Source: Clostridia bacterium (GTDB lineage Bacteria; Bacillota; Clostridia; Christensenellales; Borkfalkiaceae). Taken from it: a stretch of 10,873 nt of DNA. The stretch spans positions 1 through 10,873 of the forward strand of contig JAGCMG010000149.1 in the NCBI GenBank assembly GCA_017646555.1. The letters run 5' to 3'. Below, piece after piece: positions 1 to 6,240 of the stretch (positions within the stretch are counted from its first letter, which is position 1; every line of letters begins with the position of its first letter). Under the pieces are notes generated by a model. The model did not search any database. It saw only the letters and a list, made by a program, of their open reading frames with translations, and was not told the DNA's origin. The position numbers were made by a program, and so were the translations under genes.

Positions 1-1553
1 AAAATAAGCATATCGTCAACGCCACCGAATTTTAACATATCAATAACTTCGGTCTTAAAACTCACGTGGGGCGAATTCGGCTTTAACGGGTATGCCGAAA
101 CTGCACCAACCGTCGCTATAAATAACGGTTTTTTATTACCTACGCCGTATGGTTCTAACAGTTCTAATTCCTTTGCAAAACGCATTGAGAATGCGCCCGT
201 AATTTCGCTTTCCGCTATGATTTTAGGAACGAATACCGAACTATCGTAATTGTTTTCCAAATACTCGTCAAGGCGCTTTTCAAACTCGTCAAAGTTTTCC
301 TTTTCAATTGCAACACCTGCTGCTTGAGCGTGTCCACCAAACTCTACCAAGAGTTCTTTAGCAGAAGATATCGCGTCGAAAATATTTATATCCGAAACCG
401 AACGCGCAGAGCCTTTTAATATGCCGTCAAGCCCTGCAAAAATGATTACCGGACGGGAATATTCTTCAGCAAGACGCGCTGCCACTATGCCGACGAACCC
501 CGTACGCCAGTTTTCGTCGTAAAGCATAATTATATTCTTTTTCGCGCCTTTTTCGGATAATTTTTGTTTGGCTAAACGGTAAAGTTTATCACATTCAGCC
601 TGTCTTTCTAAATTATATGCGTTAAGTTTAACGCTATATTCGTAAATTTCATTAGGGTCACTTGCCAAAAATAATTTTAACGCTGACAAAGCGTCCCCCA
701 TACGCCCTGCGGCGTTTATTCTTGGCGCTACTTGATATGCAAGGGTTTGTGCCGTAACTTCCCTACCGTTATTGCCTGAAAGAAGTTCAGCAAATACTGG
801 GCGAATTTTACCAGGGGTGAATAATTTTAACCCTTCGTAAACGATATCACGGTTTTCCGAAATAAGTTCCATACTATCAGCAACGGTCGCAAGCGCAACG
901 AAGTCTAAATACTTATACGCGCTTTCCCCTAAAAATGCTGAGGCAAGTTTAAACGCAACGCCAGCACCACAAAGTCCATCAAACACTTCCCCACCAAGTT
1001 TTGGGTTAATTAAAAGCGTATCTGGCAAAACTTCAGGTGGTTCGTGGTGGTCGGTAACGATAACGTCAATACCTAAATCTTTAATTTCTTCAACTTCTAA
1101 AACGTTGCTTATACCACAGTCAACGGTGATAATAAGGTCGATAAGTTCATCCCCTGCCGAGCGCTCAATAACTTCTAAATTAAGCCCGTAACCGTCTTCA
1201 CGATTAGGAATAGCCGTTATAACTTTAACACCGTATTCTTTAAGCGCTTTGTAAAGTATGGTGGTAGCAGAAATACCGTCGGCGTCGTAATCGCCGTAAA
1301 CCATTACGAGTTCACCAGCCTGTTTAGCCGAATTTATTCTATCAACCGCCTCTTTCACCCCAGGAAGTTTAAACGGGTTAGAAAAATTAGCCTTACCAGG
1401 ATGAAGAAATTTTTTTGCTTTTTCAGGCGTGTCTAAACCACGCGCGTATAGTAAACGCGCAGTTTCTGGTAAAACGCCTAACTTATTAGCGTTTTGTTGG
1501 ATGATATTAAGTTGTTCAAAATCAAAATTTTGCTGATAAATTATCTCTTTCAT
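1..1553 (-). CDS. recJ: Single-stranded-DNA-specific exonuclease RecJ (C-terminus beyond window)
   Basis: RecJ is a 5'-3' single-strand DNA exonuclease of the DHH phosphoesterase family, acting in recombination and repair in the cytoplasm. Translating the minus strand from ATG at 1553 gives 517 open codons to the window edge. DHH-domain motifs are visible: YGDYDADG (about residues 86-93), VDCG (about 144-147) and VTDHHE (about 166-171), followed by GAGVAFKLA and PRINAAGRMGDA. The DHHA1 nucleic-acid-binding signature GGHAQAAG is near residue 406. The last visible part resembles the start of the OB-fold domain. The metal-binding Asp and His residues appear intact. Only the C-terminal end is missing, because the window ends. 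The start is the first Met, with a weak Shine-Dalgarno (TTGGATAT). The gene follows secF after 78 nt containing a hairpin, with no convincing promoter of its own, so it is probably read from the secD promoter. Identity is clear from the motifs. Confidence 0.96.
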   Translation of the reverse strand, partial: MKEIIYQQNFDFEQLNIIQQNANKLGVLPETARLLYARGLDTPEKAKKFLHPGKANFSNPFKLPGVKEAVDRINSAKQAGELVMVYGDYDADGISATTILYKALKEYGVKVITAIPNREDGYGLNLEVIERSAGDELIDLIITVDCGISNVLEVEEIKDLGIDVIVTDHHEPPEVLPDTLLINPKLGGEVFDGLCGAGVAFKLASAFLGESAYKYLDFVALATVADSMELISENRDIVYEGLKLFTPGKIRPVFAELLSGNNGREVTAQTLAYQVAPRINAAGRMGDALSALKLFLASDPNEIYEYSVKLNAYNLERQAECDKLYRLAKQKLSEKGAKKNIIMLYDENWRTGFVGIVAARLAEEYSRPVIIFAGLDGILKGSARSVSDINIFDAISSAKELLVEFGGHAQAAGVAIEKENFDEFEKRLDEYLENNYDSSVFVPKIIAESEITGAFSMRFAKELELLEPYGVGNKKPLFIATVGAVSAYPLKPNSPHVSFKTEVIDMLKFGGVDDMLI

Positions 1554-1584
1554 ACTAATATATCCAAATAAAACTTAAAATGAA

Positions 1585-1615
1585 CAAGGGGTAGACCAAA
1601 CAAGTCCACCCCCTA
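1585..1615 (-). promoter_or_regulatory. RNA hairpin between secF and recJ
   Basis: In minus-strand RNA, GGGGUGGAC (1612-1604) pairs with GUCUACCCC (1596-1588) across a 7-nt loop. This gives 9 consecutive pairs including one G-U, extendable by weaker pairs on the outside. On the plus strand the G-U position becomes an A-C mismatch, so the fold belongs to the minus-strand transcript. The sequence after the stem (TTGTTCATTTT) is not a good U-run, so a full terminator is unlikely. Attenuation, transcript processing or protection of the secDF message are all possible, and the function is inferred. Confidence 0.5.
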
Positions 1616-1631
1616 CCTTTTTTATTAAAAA

Positions 1632-2561
1632 TTATTCAGCGATTTCTTTACCTTTGTAAGAAACCTTTCTTTTTTCGCCGATTTCCGCAAAGAATAATCT
1701 AAGTGCAGGAAGAACGAAGATACCAGTTAAAGCAATAGAGATTGCCGATAAGATAACTGCAACGCCAGTCCATCTAATAAGCGCCGAACCGAAGATAAGC
1801 ATTAACGCGCCAACTACTACTATAGCGATAGCCATAATTAAAGTAGAAAGAACGTTAGCATTTTCAAGTTGGGTAGCGGCTTCACGCGCAGTTACTTGTT
1901 TAACACCTGCTTGCTTTTTTGTAAGTTTTCTTGCTGATGCAGTGTAGAAAACGAAAGCAAAGAGTGATGCGATTACACTTAAAGTGATAACTGCGTAAAG
2001 GTAAGGCGTTACTACAACTCTAACTGCTGATACTAAGAAAGTAAAGAATACGCACTCGGCGATAGCAGATAAAACTACTGCAAACGCACTTGATAAGCGT
2101 TGTCTTAACATTAAATATAAGCAAACGATTGCTAATACCACTACTAAAGTAAGGGATGCTTCTAAAACGCCGTATTCGGTGTGTGAAGCGATTTCCGATT
2201 GAGTAACGGTAATTTCAATAGGGTTAGCGTTGTTTGCGTTGATTGCCGTTTCAAGTTTTGCTTTTAAGGTTGCAATCGTTTCAGCAGAAACCTTATTTTT
2301 AGTTTCAAAGATTTGTTCGCTGTGATAATCCAAAGCGATATAGTAGTTTTCGTAAGATAAAACTTCGTCTGCTACTTCTTTAATCTTGTCGGAATTACCT
2401 GGGAAATCGATTTCAGTTTTAATAGAAACTTGATAGCCTGTGCCAACTGCTGGGGAATTATTGAAACCGAAAATGCCGAAAAGCGTTGCGCCAACTACGA
2501 CAACCACGAGCATTGCGATTAAAACGAATTTAGATTTAGAAAGAAAATTTAACTTTTTCAT
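1632..2561 (-). CDS. secF: Protein translocase subunit SecF (divergent)
   Basis: This 309-residue membrane protein is the SecF half of the SecDF accessory complex, which in characterised bacteria helps SecYEG by pulling exported proteins outward. Six membrane segments can be read: about 12-33, 133-152, 157-180, 184-208, 236-256 and 262-290. An extracytoplasmic domain lies between the first two (about 34-130). Length and layout fit SecF. The ATG at 2561 lies 4 nt after the secD stop, and its Shine-Dalgarno GGAGG lies within the last codons of secD, so the two are translationally coupled. The protein is unusual in segment 4. The family signature GYSINDTVVVFDRIREN is replaced around residues 193-211 by apolar and small residues with no Asp, and the Arg normally near the start of segment 5 (SRT) is not visible (NANVLST). 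Assignment rests on topology and on following secD rather than on strong sequence motifs. Confidence 0.85.
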   Translation of the reverse strand: MKKLNFLSKSKFVLIAMLVVVVVGATLFGIFGFNNSPAVGTGYQVSIKTEIDFPGNSDKIKEVADEVLSYENYYIALDYHSEQIFETKNKVSAETIATLKAKLETAINANNANPIEITVTQSEIASHTEYGVLEASLTLVVVLAIVCLYLMLRQRLSSAFAVVLSAIAECVFFTFLVSAVRVVVTPYLYAVITLSVIASLFAFVFYTASARKLTKKQAGVKQVTAREAATQLENANVLSTLIMAIAIVVVGALMLIFGSALIRWTGVAVILSAISIALTGIFVLPALRLFFAEIGEKRKVSYKGKEIAE

Positions 2562-2565
2562 ACTA

Positions 2566-3936
2566 TTATTCCTCCACCACTGCTACGCCGTCGTTTCTTT
2601 TGATACCAAGGAACTTTTCATTTTCTTCGCTAACGCCAGACATAACTTTAACTAAAAGCCACGATAAAGCGATAGAAACGATAACCGAAAGAATAACGCC
2701 AACGCCGAACGCGATAGCAAAATCACGCACGAAACCTTTTGCGAAAATAACTAAACCTAAAGCGAGCGCGCCCGAGATAGCGTGAGCGTCAACTGCTACG
2801 AAAGCACCTTTTCTATAAGAATAACTAATAGCAGATGCTAAAGTTTTACCAGATGCGTATTGCTTTTTAAAGCCGTTTGCGAAAACGAACATAGTGTATG
2901 CCGAAACGACGAAAGCCGTTGCAATACCGATAACGCTACCAAACGATACGCTAAATTCAGGCACTAAGTATAAGAGTAAGCCTTGTACGCCGGATTGAGC
3001 AAGTAATGAAATAATCATTGCTAAACCAGTACCCTTAAAGAATACAGCAAACGCTACGCAAATAACTACTACTAACACTAATACGGTTAAAAGCGCGAAT
3101 AAAGCAGCGTTTTCACCTAAAAGTGGTGAAATTTCAGAAGTCGTTTCAAGTTCGTATTGATATGCTAAGCCACCCGTTCTCATTTGGAACGCAAGTCTTT
3201 CAGCATCTTCTTTAGAAGAAGTAACTTGTAAATAAAGTTCTTTATTAAAATCGGTTGACTTAATAGTGCTATTAACTACTGGGTTAGAATAATCTTCACC
3301 AATAACGAGTTTAAGAGTAAAGTCAGTTGCCGAACCCGATTCTGCACCTTCTGCTTCGTGCGCTATGATAGCGTCTAAAATGGTTTCATAACCAGCATCG
3401 GTAAATACGATAGCGAGTGGGTAAACCATATCGCCTGAAGAAGTATCTTCATAAACGTAATCGTCGCCCATAAAGTACGCGTCAGCAATAGCGGTATCGC
3501 CGTCGATAATAAGGTTATTATCAGCGTCTACGAATTCAGCCTCACCATAAGCGATAATGGCTTCGATATCAGTGGCTGTGGTAGGTTTAGCCTTTACGTC
3601 AATTCTAATACCGTATTCTTCATCAGCGCTTTCACGGTCAAGCGTAATTTTATAACCCGAATAATTAAGTGCGTTAAGACGCGTTTTTAAAGTGGATACT
3701 ACATCGTCGATATCTTCAACAGCGTCGCTATCCTCCGTTAATTTTAAATCAAAAGAATATCCGCCTACTAAGTCCACGTCAATGCGCTCATAAATTTTCG
3801 CATAGTTAATGAAAGAATTCCATTTATTTGCGCCACCATTTGACGGAAGACGGAAAGTAACGAAAGTCATTGCTATAAGCACTGCTACTATAACGGAAAT
3901 AATCGTAAGCAGTACTACTGACTTCTTCTTGCCCAT
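2566..3936 (-). CDS. secD: Protein translocase subunit SecD (divergent membrane part)
   Basis: SecD is the larger partner of SecF in the Sec accessory complex. The 456 residues show one N-terminal membrane segment (about 7-28), a large extracytoplasmic P1 region (about 30-270), then five membrane segments (about 277-298, 303-325, 332-354, 378-398 and 403-432). Family landmarks in P1 are VDLVGGYSFDLKL (residues 53-65; usual form GLDLxGG), TLKTRLNALNYS, NPVVN (218-222), AERLAFQMRTGGLAYQYEL and SPLLGENA (270-277; usual form GPTLG). VDAHAI at 382-387 matches the DAN-type motif of segment 5. Segment 4, usually GMAVDANVLIxERIKEE, reads VVSAYTMFVFANGFKKQ here, with Tyr347 where the key Asp is expected. 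The start has a near-perfect Shine-Dalgarno (AGGAGG, 5-nt spacer). It is the first gene after a sigma-A promoter at 4009-4037, and secF follows 4 nt after the stop. Identity is confident, but proton coupling is doubtful. Confidence 0.92.
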   Translation of the reverse strand: MGKKKSVVLLTIISVIVAVLIAMTFVTFRLPSNGGANKWNSFINYAKIYERIDVDLVGGYSFDLKLTEDSDAVEDIDDVVSTLKTRLNALNYSGYKITLDRESADEEYGIRIDVKAKPTTATDIEAIIAYGEAEFVDADNNLIIDGDTAIADAYFMGDDYVYEDTSSGDMVYPLAIVFTDAGYETILDAIIAHEAEGAESGSATDFTLKLVIGEDYSNPVVNSTIKSTDFNKELYLQVTSSKEDAERLAFQMRTGGLAYQYELETTSEISPLLGENAALFALLTVLVLVVVICVAFAVFFKGTGLAMIISLLAQSGVQGLLLYLVPEFSVSFGSVIGIATAFVVSAYTMFVFANGFKKQYASGKTLASAISYSYRKGAFVAVDAHAISGALALGLVIFAKGFVRDFAIAFGVGVILSVIVSIALSWLLVKVMSGVSEENEKFLGIKRNDGVAVVEE

Positions 3937-4008
3937 AAAGCCTCCTAAAATACTTTTTTATTGTTATTACGAGCGCCAGAGAGCGCACGCGTAGTATTAT
4001 ACTTAATT

Positions 4009-4037
4009 ATTATATAATTATTACCGTTCATAGTCAA
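4009..4037 (-). promoter_or_regulatory. Sigma-A promoter of secD-secF(-recJ)
   Basis: On the minus strand, TTGACT (4037-4032) and TATAAT (4014-4009) are separated by exactly 17 bp, very close to the sigma-A consensus. Transcription would start near 4002, giving a leader of about 65 nt before secD. The leader holds a short GC-rich stretch with two copies of GAGCGC (3971-3976 and 3981-3986), which could form only a small hairpin (GCGC-TCTCTG-GCGC). Nothing else is evident between the promoter and the terminator at 4099-4132. Confidence 0.85.
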
Positions 4038-4098
4038 GGGAAATTTAAATTTTTAATTCAATTCAAGGCTCTTTTTTATCATTTTTTTCAATTTAGAC

Positions 4099-4132
4099 AA
4101 AAAAAGCGTTCCGATAAAAAACGAAACGCTTT
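4099..4132 (-). terminator. Rho-independent terminator after the TIGR04086-like gene
   Basis: In the minus-strand RNA, AAAGCGUUUCG (4132-4122) pairs with CGGAACGCUUU (4113-4103) over 11 positions with one U-G wobble. The loop is 8 nt, and a run of seven T on the minus strand (4105-4099) follows. It lies 11 nt after the stop of the small membrane protein gene and separates that unit from secD. Confidence 0.9.
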
Positions 4133-4143
4133 AATTTTTAATT

Positions 4144-4518
4144 TTATTTTTTGAAATTTACTGCAGCTATTCCTGAAAGTGCGCCTATTAAAGAAGAAAA
4201 AATTACTTCAACAACGACTACCAAAAACGATACTCCACCAGTAAAACAAACGGTAAAAATCAGTAGGGCTATGGCAAAAAGCACACCGAAAAGCGCGCCT
4301 TTAACTAATCCTTTATCCCCGCCTAAACATAATAGCCCAGCACTAAAAAGCGATATCGCTTTAACGAATTGATTGACGGGTTTAGCAATACTCGTCGGCA
4401 GAGAAAATAGTTCGATTATTAAAATATGTAAAAACGAAAGCGCCGTAAAAAATACGACTGAAAAAATAACTGCCGTTAAAACGGATTTAAAAAACGGTTG
4501 ACTTAAACTTTTATTCAT
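4144..4518 (-). CDS. Small four-helix membrane protein, TIGR04086 type
   Basis: This 124-residue hydrophobic protein has four likely membrane segments at about 11-37, 45-65, 70-92 and 96-119. A short cationic N-terminus precedes them and NFKK ends the chain. The middle stretch GLLCLGGDKGLVKGALFGVL resembles the GG-(A/x)-K-G-x-x-x-G pattern I associate with the TIGR04086 family, which clostridia carry next to yajC. Size, topology and position agree; the molecular role of the family is unknown to me. The ATG at 4518 is preceded by a strong Shine-Dalgarno, GGAGG, 8 nt upstream. That site forms the 3' arm of the terminator hairpin at 4519-4554, so translation may be limited by RNA folding. In many clostridia the SCIFF peptide gene and its radical-SAM maturase lie between this gene and secD. 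Neither is present here. Confidence 0.7.
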   Translation of the reverse strand: MNKSLSQPFFKSVLTAVIFSVVFFTALSFLHILIIELFSLPTSIAKPVNQFVKAISLFSAGLLCLGGDKGLVKGALFGVLFAIALLIFTVCFTGGVSFLVVVVEVIFSSLIGALSGIAAVNFKK

Positions 4519-4554
4519 AAAAAAACCTCCGCTTTTAACTTATGCGAAGGTTTT
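4519..4554 (-). terminator. Terminator after the kinase, overlapping the next gene's Shine-Dalgarno
   Basis: In minus-strand RNA, AAACCUUCGC (4553-4544) pairs with GCGGAGGUUU (4532-4523), with one U-G wobble and an 11-nt loop. Seven T on the minus strand (4525-4519) follow, and the ATG of the next gene is the very next base (4518). The 3' arm contains GGAGG, the Shine-Dalgarno of that gene. The hairpin begins 5 nt after TAA at 4562-4560, which is the expected ancestral end of the kinase. That spacing supports the view that the kinase once extended to 4560. Confidence 0.85.
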
Positions 4555-4559
4555 ACTTA

Positions 4560-4694
4560 TTATGCTTTTACATATTTTTTAGCGTATTTATTTACGATAG
4601 CAACCATTTCGTCGTATCTATTTTCCATTTCCTTAACTAACTTAAATTGCGTTCTTGCCCTATCTAAGTTATGGTTTTCACGGTGAATTTTAAA
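4560..4694 (-). pseudogene. Severed in-frame C-terminus of the NahK-like kinase
   Basis: Directly after the kinase TAA at 4697-4695, the same frame stays open for 44 codons and ends at TAA 4562-4560. The peptide starts FKIHRENHNLDRARTQFKLV and continues KEMENRYDEMV. In the NahK-type family the segment after GD(x)YF carries HNL-x-R-x-RTQ-x-KLV-x-EME, so this is the expected C-terminal helix region. No new start or Shine-Dalgarno precedes it. With the stop read as Tyr, the protein would be 368 residues, close to the usual length of about 360. It is not intergenic DNA. It is a recently cut-off gene end, a readthrough extension, or the product of a sequence error. Confidence 0.85.
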
Positions 4695-5666
4695 TTAGGT
4701 ATCACCCGATAAATAATCACCTAAAAATCTAATACCACACTCATAGGTTAATAAGATTGCTGAAAAGGCAAGTTCTGATAATTCTTCTTTTGTTATCGAC
4801 GCACCCATTTCCGATAAATACCCGTCAACGTAGGTGTCGAAAAGTTCCATAGAGAAAGTAACTTTAGTTAAATCAACTTCATCTTCAGCGCCCGTATTAC
4901 AACCAAATCTAATAGAATCACCGAAATCGTATAAAATACTACCCGGCATTACGGTATCAAGGTCGATTACTGCAATCGCCGAAACGCCGTCTTTATCGAA
5001 TAAAACGTTGTTTAACTTGGTATCGTTATGAGTAACTTTTAACGGAATTCTTCCGTCTTTAATCTTATTTACGATACGGCTTGCGTATTCTTCCCTATCT
5101 AACGCAAACTTAATTTCTTCCTTGATTTTTTCGGCACGGTTTTGATAGTTAAATGCTACCGCCTTTTTAAAGTTTTCAAAACGAACGGTGGTATCGTGGA
5201 AAAATTTAATAGTTTCGTATAACGTGCTTGCGTCGTAATCAGCGAGCATATTAGCGAATTTACCAAACGCTTGCGCTGAACTTTTAAATTGTTCAGGCTT
5301 TTCTGCTTTTTGCAAAGCAAGCGCGTCTTCTATAAATAAAAACATTCTGTAAGACGAGCCCGTTTCTTTATCAAAATAATAATCTTTATCGTCTTTGGCT
5401 TTTATAACGGTAAGAGTTTCACGGTCAGGATTACCACCTTCTTTTATAATTTTTTCACGCAAGAAGTTCGTTACGCCCGATATGTTGGACATAAGTTTAT
5501 CCATATCGGTAAAAAGTTGAGTATTTACGCGTTGTAATATGTAACTTTTTACCTTGCCATCATTATTAAGGTCTACTTTATAAGTTTCGTTGATATGACC
5601 TGCACCGTGTCTTTCACATAAAACGACTTCGCCGTCAACTAAAAAATTTTTAATTATTTTTTCCAT
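4695..5666 (-). CDS. NahK-like sugar kinase (aminoglycoside phosphotransferase fold), truncated by in-frame stop
   Basis: The product resembles N-acetylhexosamine 1-kinase, which phosphorylates GlcNAc or GalNAc at C1 for salvage in bifidobacteria; many relatives are annotated only as phosphotransferase-family proteins. In 323 residues it shows GAGHINETY (21-29) and YILQRVNT (42-49) near the nucleotide site, the catalytic loop VTHNDTKLNNVLFD (211-224; Asp215, Asn220), the metal-binding IDLDT (234-238) and MPGSILYDFGDSIRFG (240-255). The chain ends at GDT, where relatives continue with YF and about 40 more residues; that continuation lies in frame just downstream (4560-4694). The start is ATG 5666, preceded by AGGATAGGA. 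An upstream TTG at 5699 would fall in the loop of the yajC terminator and is rejected. The gene has no visible promoter and depends on readthrough from yajC. Substrate is inferred from similarity only, and activity is uncertain because the C-terminal helices are missing. Confidence 0.8.
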   Translation of the reverse strand: MEKIIKNFLVDGEVVLCERHGAGHINETYKVDLNNDGKVKSYILQRVNTQLFTDMDKLMSNISGVTNFLREKIIKEGGNPDRETLTVIKAKDDKDYYFDKETGSSYRMFLFIEDALALQKAEKPEQFKSSAQAFGKFANMLADYDASTLYETIKFFHDTTVRFENFKKAVAFNYQNRAEKIKEEIKFALDREEYASRIVNKIKDGRIPLKVTHNDTKLNNVLFDKDGVSAIAVIDLDTVMPGSILYDFGDSIRFGCNTGAEDEVDLTKVTFSMELFDTYVDGYLSEMGASITKEELSELAFSAILLTYECGIRFLGDYLSGDT

Positions 5667-5684
5667 ATTTTTCCTATCCTTTTT

Positions 5685-5710
5685 AAAAACGCACCGCAAA
5701 GCGATGCGCT
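5685..5710 (-). terminator. Rho-independent terminator after yajC
   Basis: In minus-strand RNA, AGCGCAUCGC (5710-5701) pairs with GCGGUGCGUU (5697-5688) through a 3-nt loop, using two wobble pairs. A run of five T on the minus strand (5689-5685) follows. On the opposite strand the wobble pairs would be mismatches, so it serves the minus strand. It lies 20 nt after the yajC stop and only about 19 nt before the kinase start, leaving no room for a separate kinase promoter. Confidence 0.85.
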
Positions 5711-5730
5711 AAAAATTATGCGTTATTAAA

Positions 5731-6138
5731 TTATTCGTTAACAGCAGTTTCTTCAGCTACTTCTTTAACGGCGTTAACTTCTTCAACGATATCGTCAACT
5801 TCTTCAGTTTCTTCTACGGCAACGGTTTTTACTGCCTTTTTGCCTTCACTTACTTGATAGATTGCTTGTTTATCGAATTTAATGAGTGATTTTTGTTGGT
5901 TTGAACCGGTTTCTAAAACGAAAGTCCCTTCGTTATCGTTGATAGCAACGACTTTGCCCATAATACCACCGATTGTTTTTACGTAACAACCTTTACGGAA
6001 TTTTGCCATCATTTCTTCTGCTTCTTTTTTCTTTTTCTTGTTTGAACGCGAACTCATTACGAACATTAAAACGAGTAATGCGCCTAAAACGATTAACATA
6101 ATTAAAGTTTGCCCATTACTTGCTAAGAAATTTGCCAT
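5731..6138 (-). CDS. yajC: Preprotein translocase accessory subunit YajC
   Basis: YajC is a small single-span membrane protein that associates with SecDF and the Sec translocase. This copy is 135 residues: one membrane segment at about 10-29, a basic cytoplasmic stretch (RSNKKKKKEAEEMM, 31-44), then the conserved YajC fold with FRKGCYVKTIGGIMGKVVAI (47-66) and FVLETG...SLIKFDKQAIYQV (73-96). After residue 105 there is a Glu- and Val-rich acidic tail of about 30 residues, probably disordered and somewhat longer than in the shortest homologues. The ATG at 6138 has the Shine-Dalgarno AAGGAGAA about 7 nt upstream. A sigma-A promoter at 6174-6202 separates it from tgt, and a terminator follows, so yajC may often be made as a single-gene message. 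secD and secF lie about 1.8 kb downstream under another promoter. Confidence 0.95.
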   Translation of the reverse strand: MANFLASNGQTLIMLIVLGALLVLMFVMSSRSNKKKKKEAEEMMAKFRKGCYVKTIGGIMGKVVAINDNEGTFVLETGSNQQKSLIKFDKQAIYQVSEGKKAVKTVAVEETEEVDDIVEEVNAVKEVAEETAVNE

Positions 6139-6173
6139 TTTTGATTCTCCTTTTTAGGTTTTAATTCTACATT

Positions 6174-6202
6174 AGTATATATTATAAAAGTACTTTTTGC
6201 AA
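6174..6202 (-). promoter_or_regulatory. Sigma-A promoter of yajC
   Basis: On the minus strand, TTGCAA (6202-6197) and TATACT (6179-6174) are 17 bp apart, four and five matches to the consensus hexamers. The spacer holds the perfect 12-bp palindrome AAAAGTACTTTT (6186-6197). The predicted start is near 6167, about 28 nt before the yajC ATG. I see no terminator between tgt and this promoter; the only weak inverted repeat (TGAAA...TTTCA, around 6220-6238) has no T-run, so readthrough from tgt is likely. Confidence 0.7.
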
Positions 6203-6240
6203 GCGTTTTTTTATTTACGATTGAAATATTGTTTCACTCG

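Noticed and set aside
3971..3990. A structured riboregulator in the secD leader, based on repeated GAGCGC.
   Set aside because: Pairing is limited to four G-C pairs with a mismatch beyond, too little to support a named element.
4151..4372. Plus-strand open frames antisense to genes, for example 4151-4372, 2440-2655, 7748-7996 and 9555-9926.
   Set aside because: They lie opposite well-supported minus-strand genes, show no recognisable motifs or ribosome sites, and have composition expected of shadows.
5667..5699. An 11-codon upstream extension of the kinase starting at TTG 5699.
   Set aside because: The TTG lies in the loop of the yajC terminator and has no Shine-Dalgarno. ATG 5666 has AGGATAGGA upstream and gives the usual distance to GAGHIN.
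6216..6240. A terminator after tgt.
   Set aside because: The inverted repeat is 5 bp plus a mismatch and is followed by GTAAATAAAAAAA rather than T-rich sequence on the minus strand.
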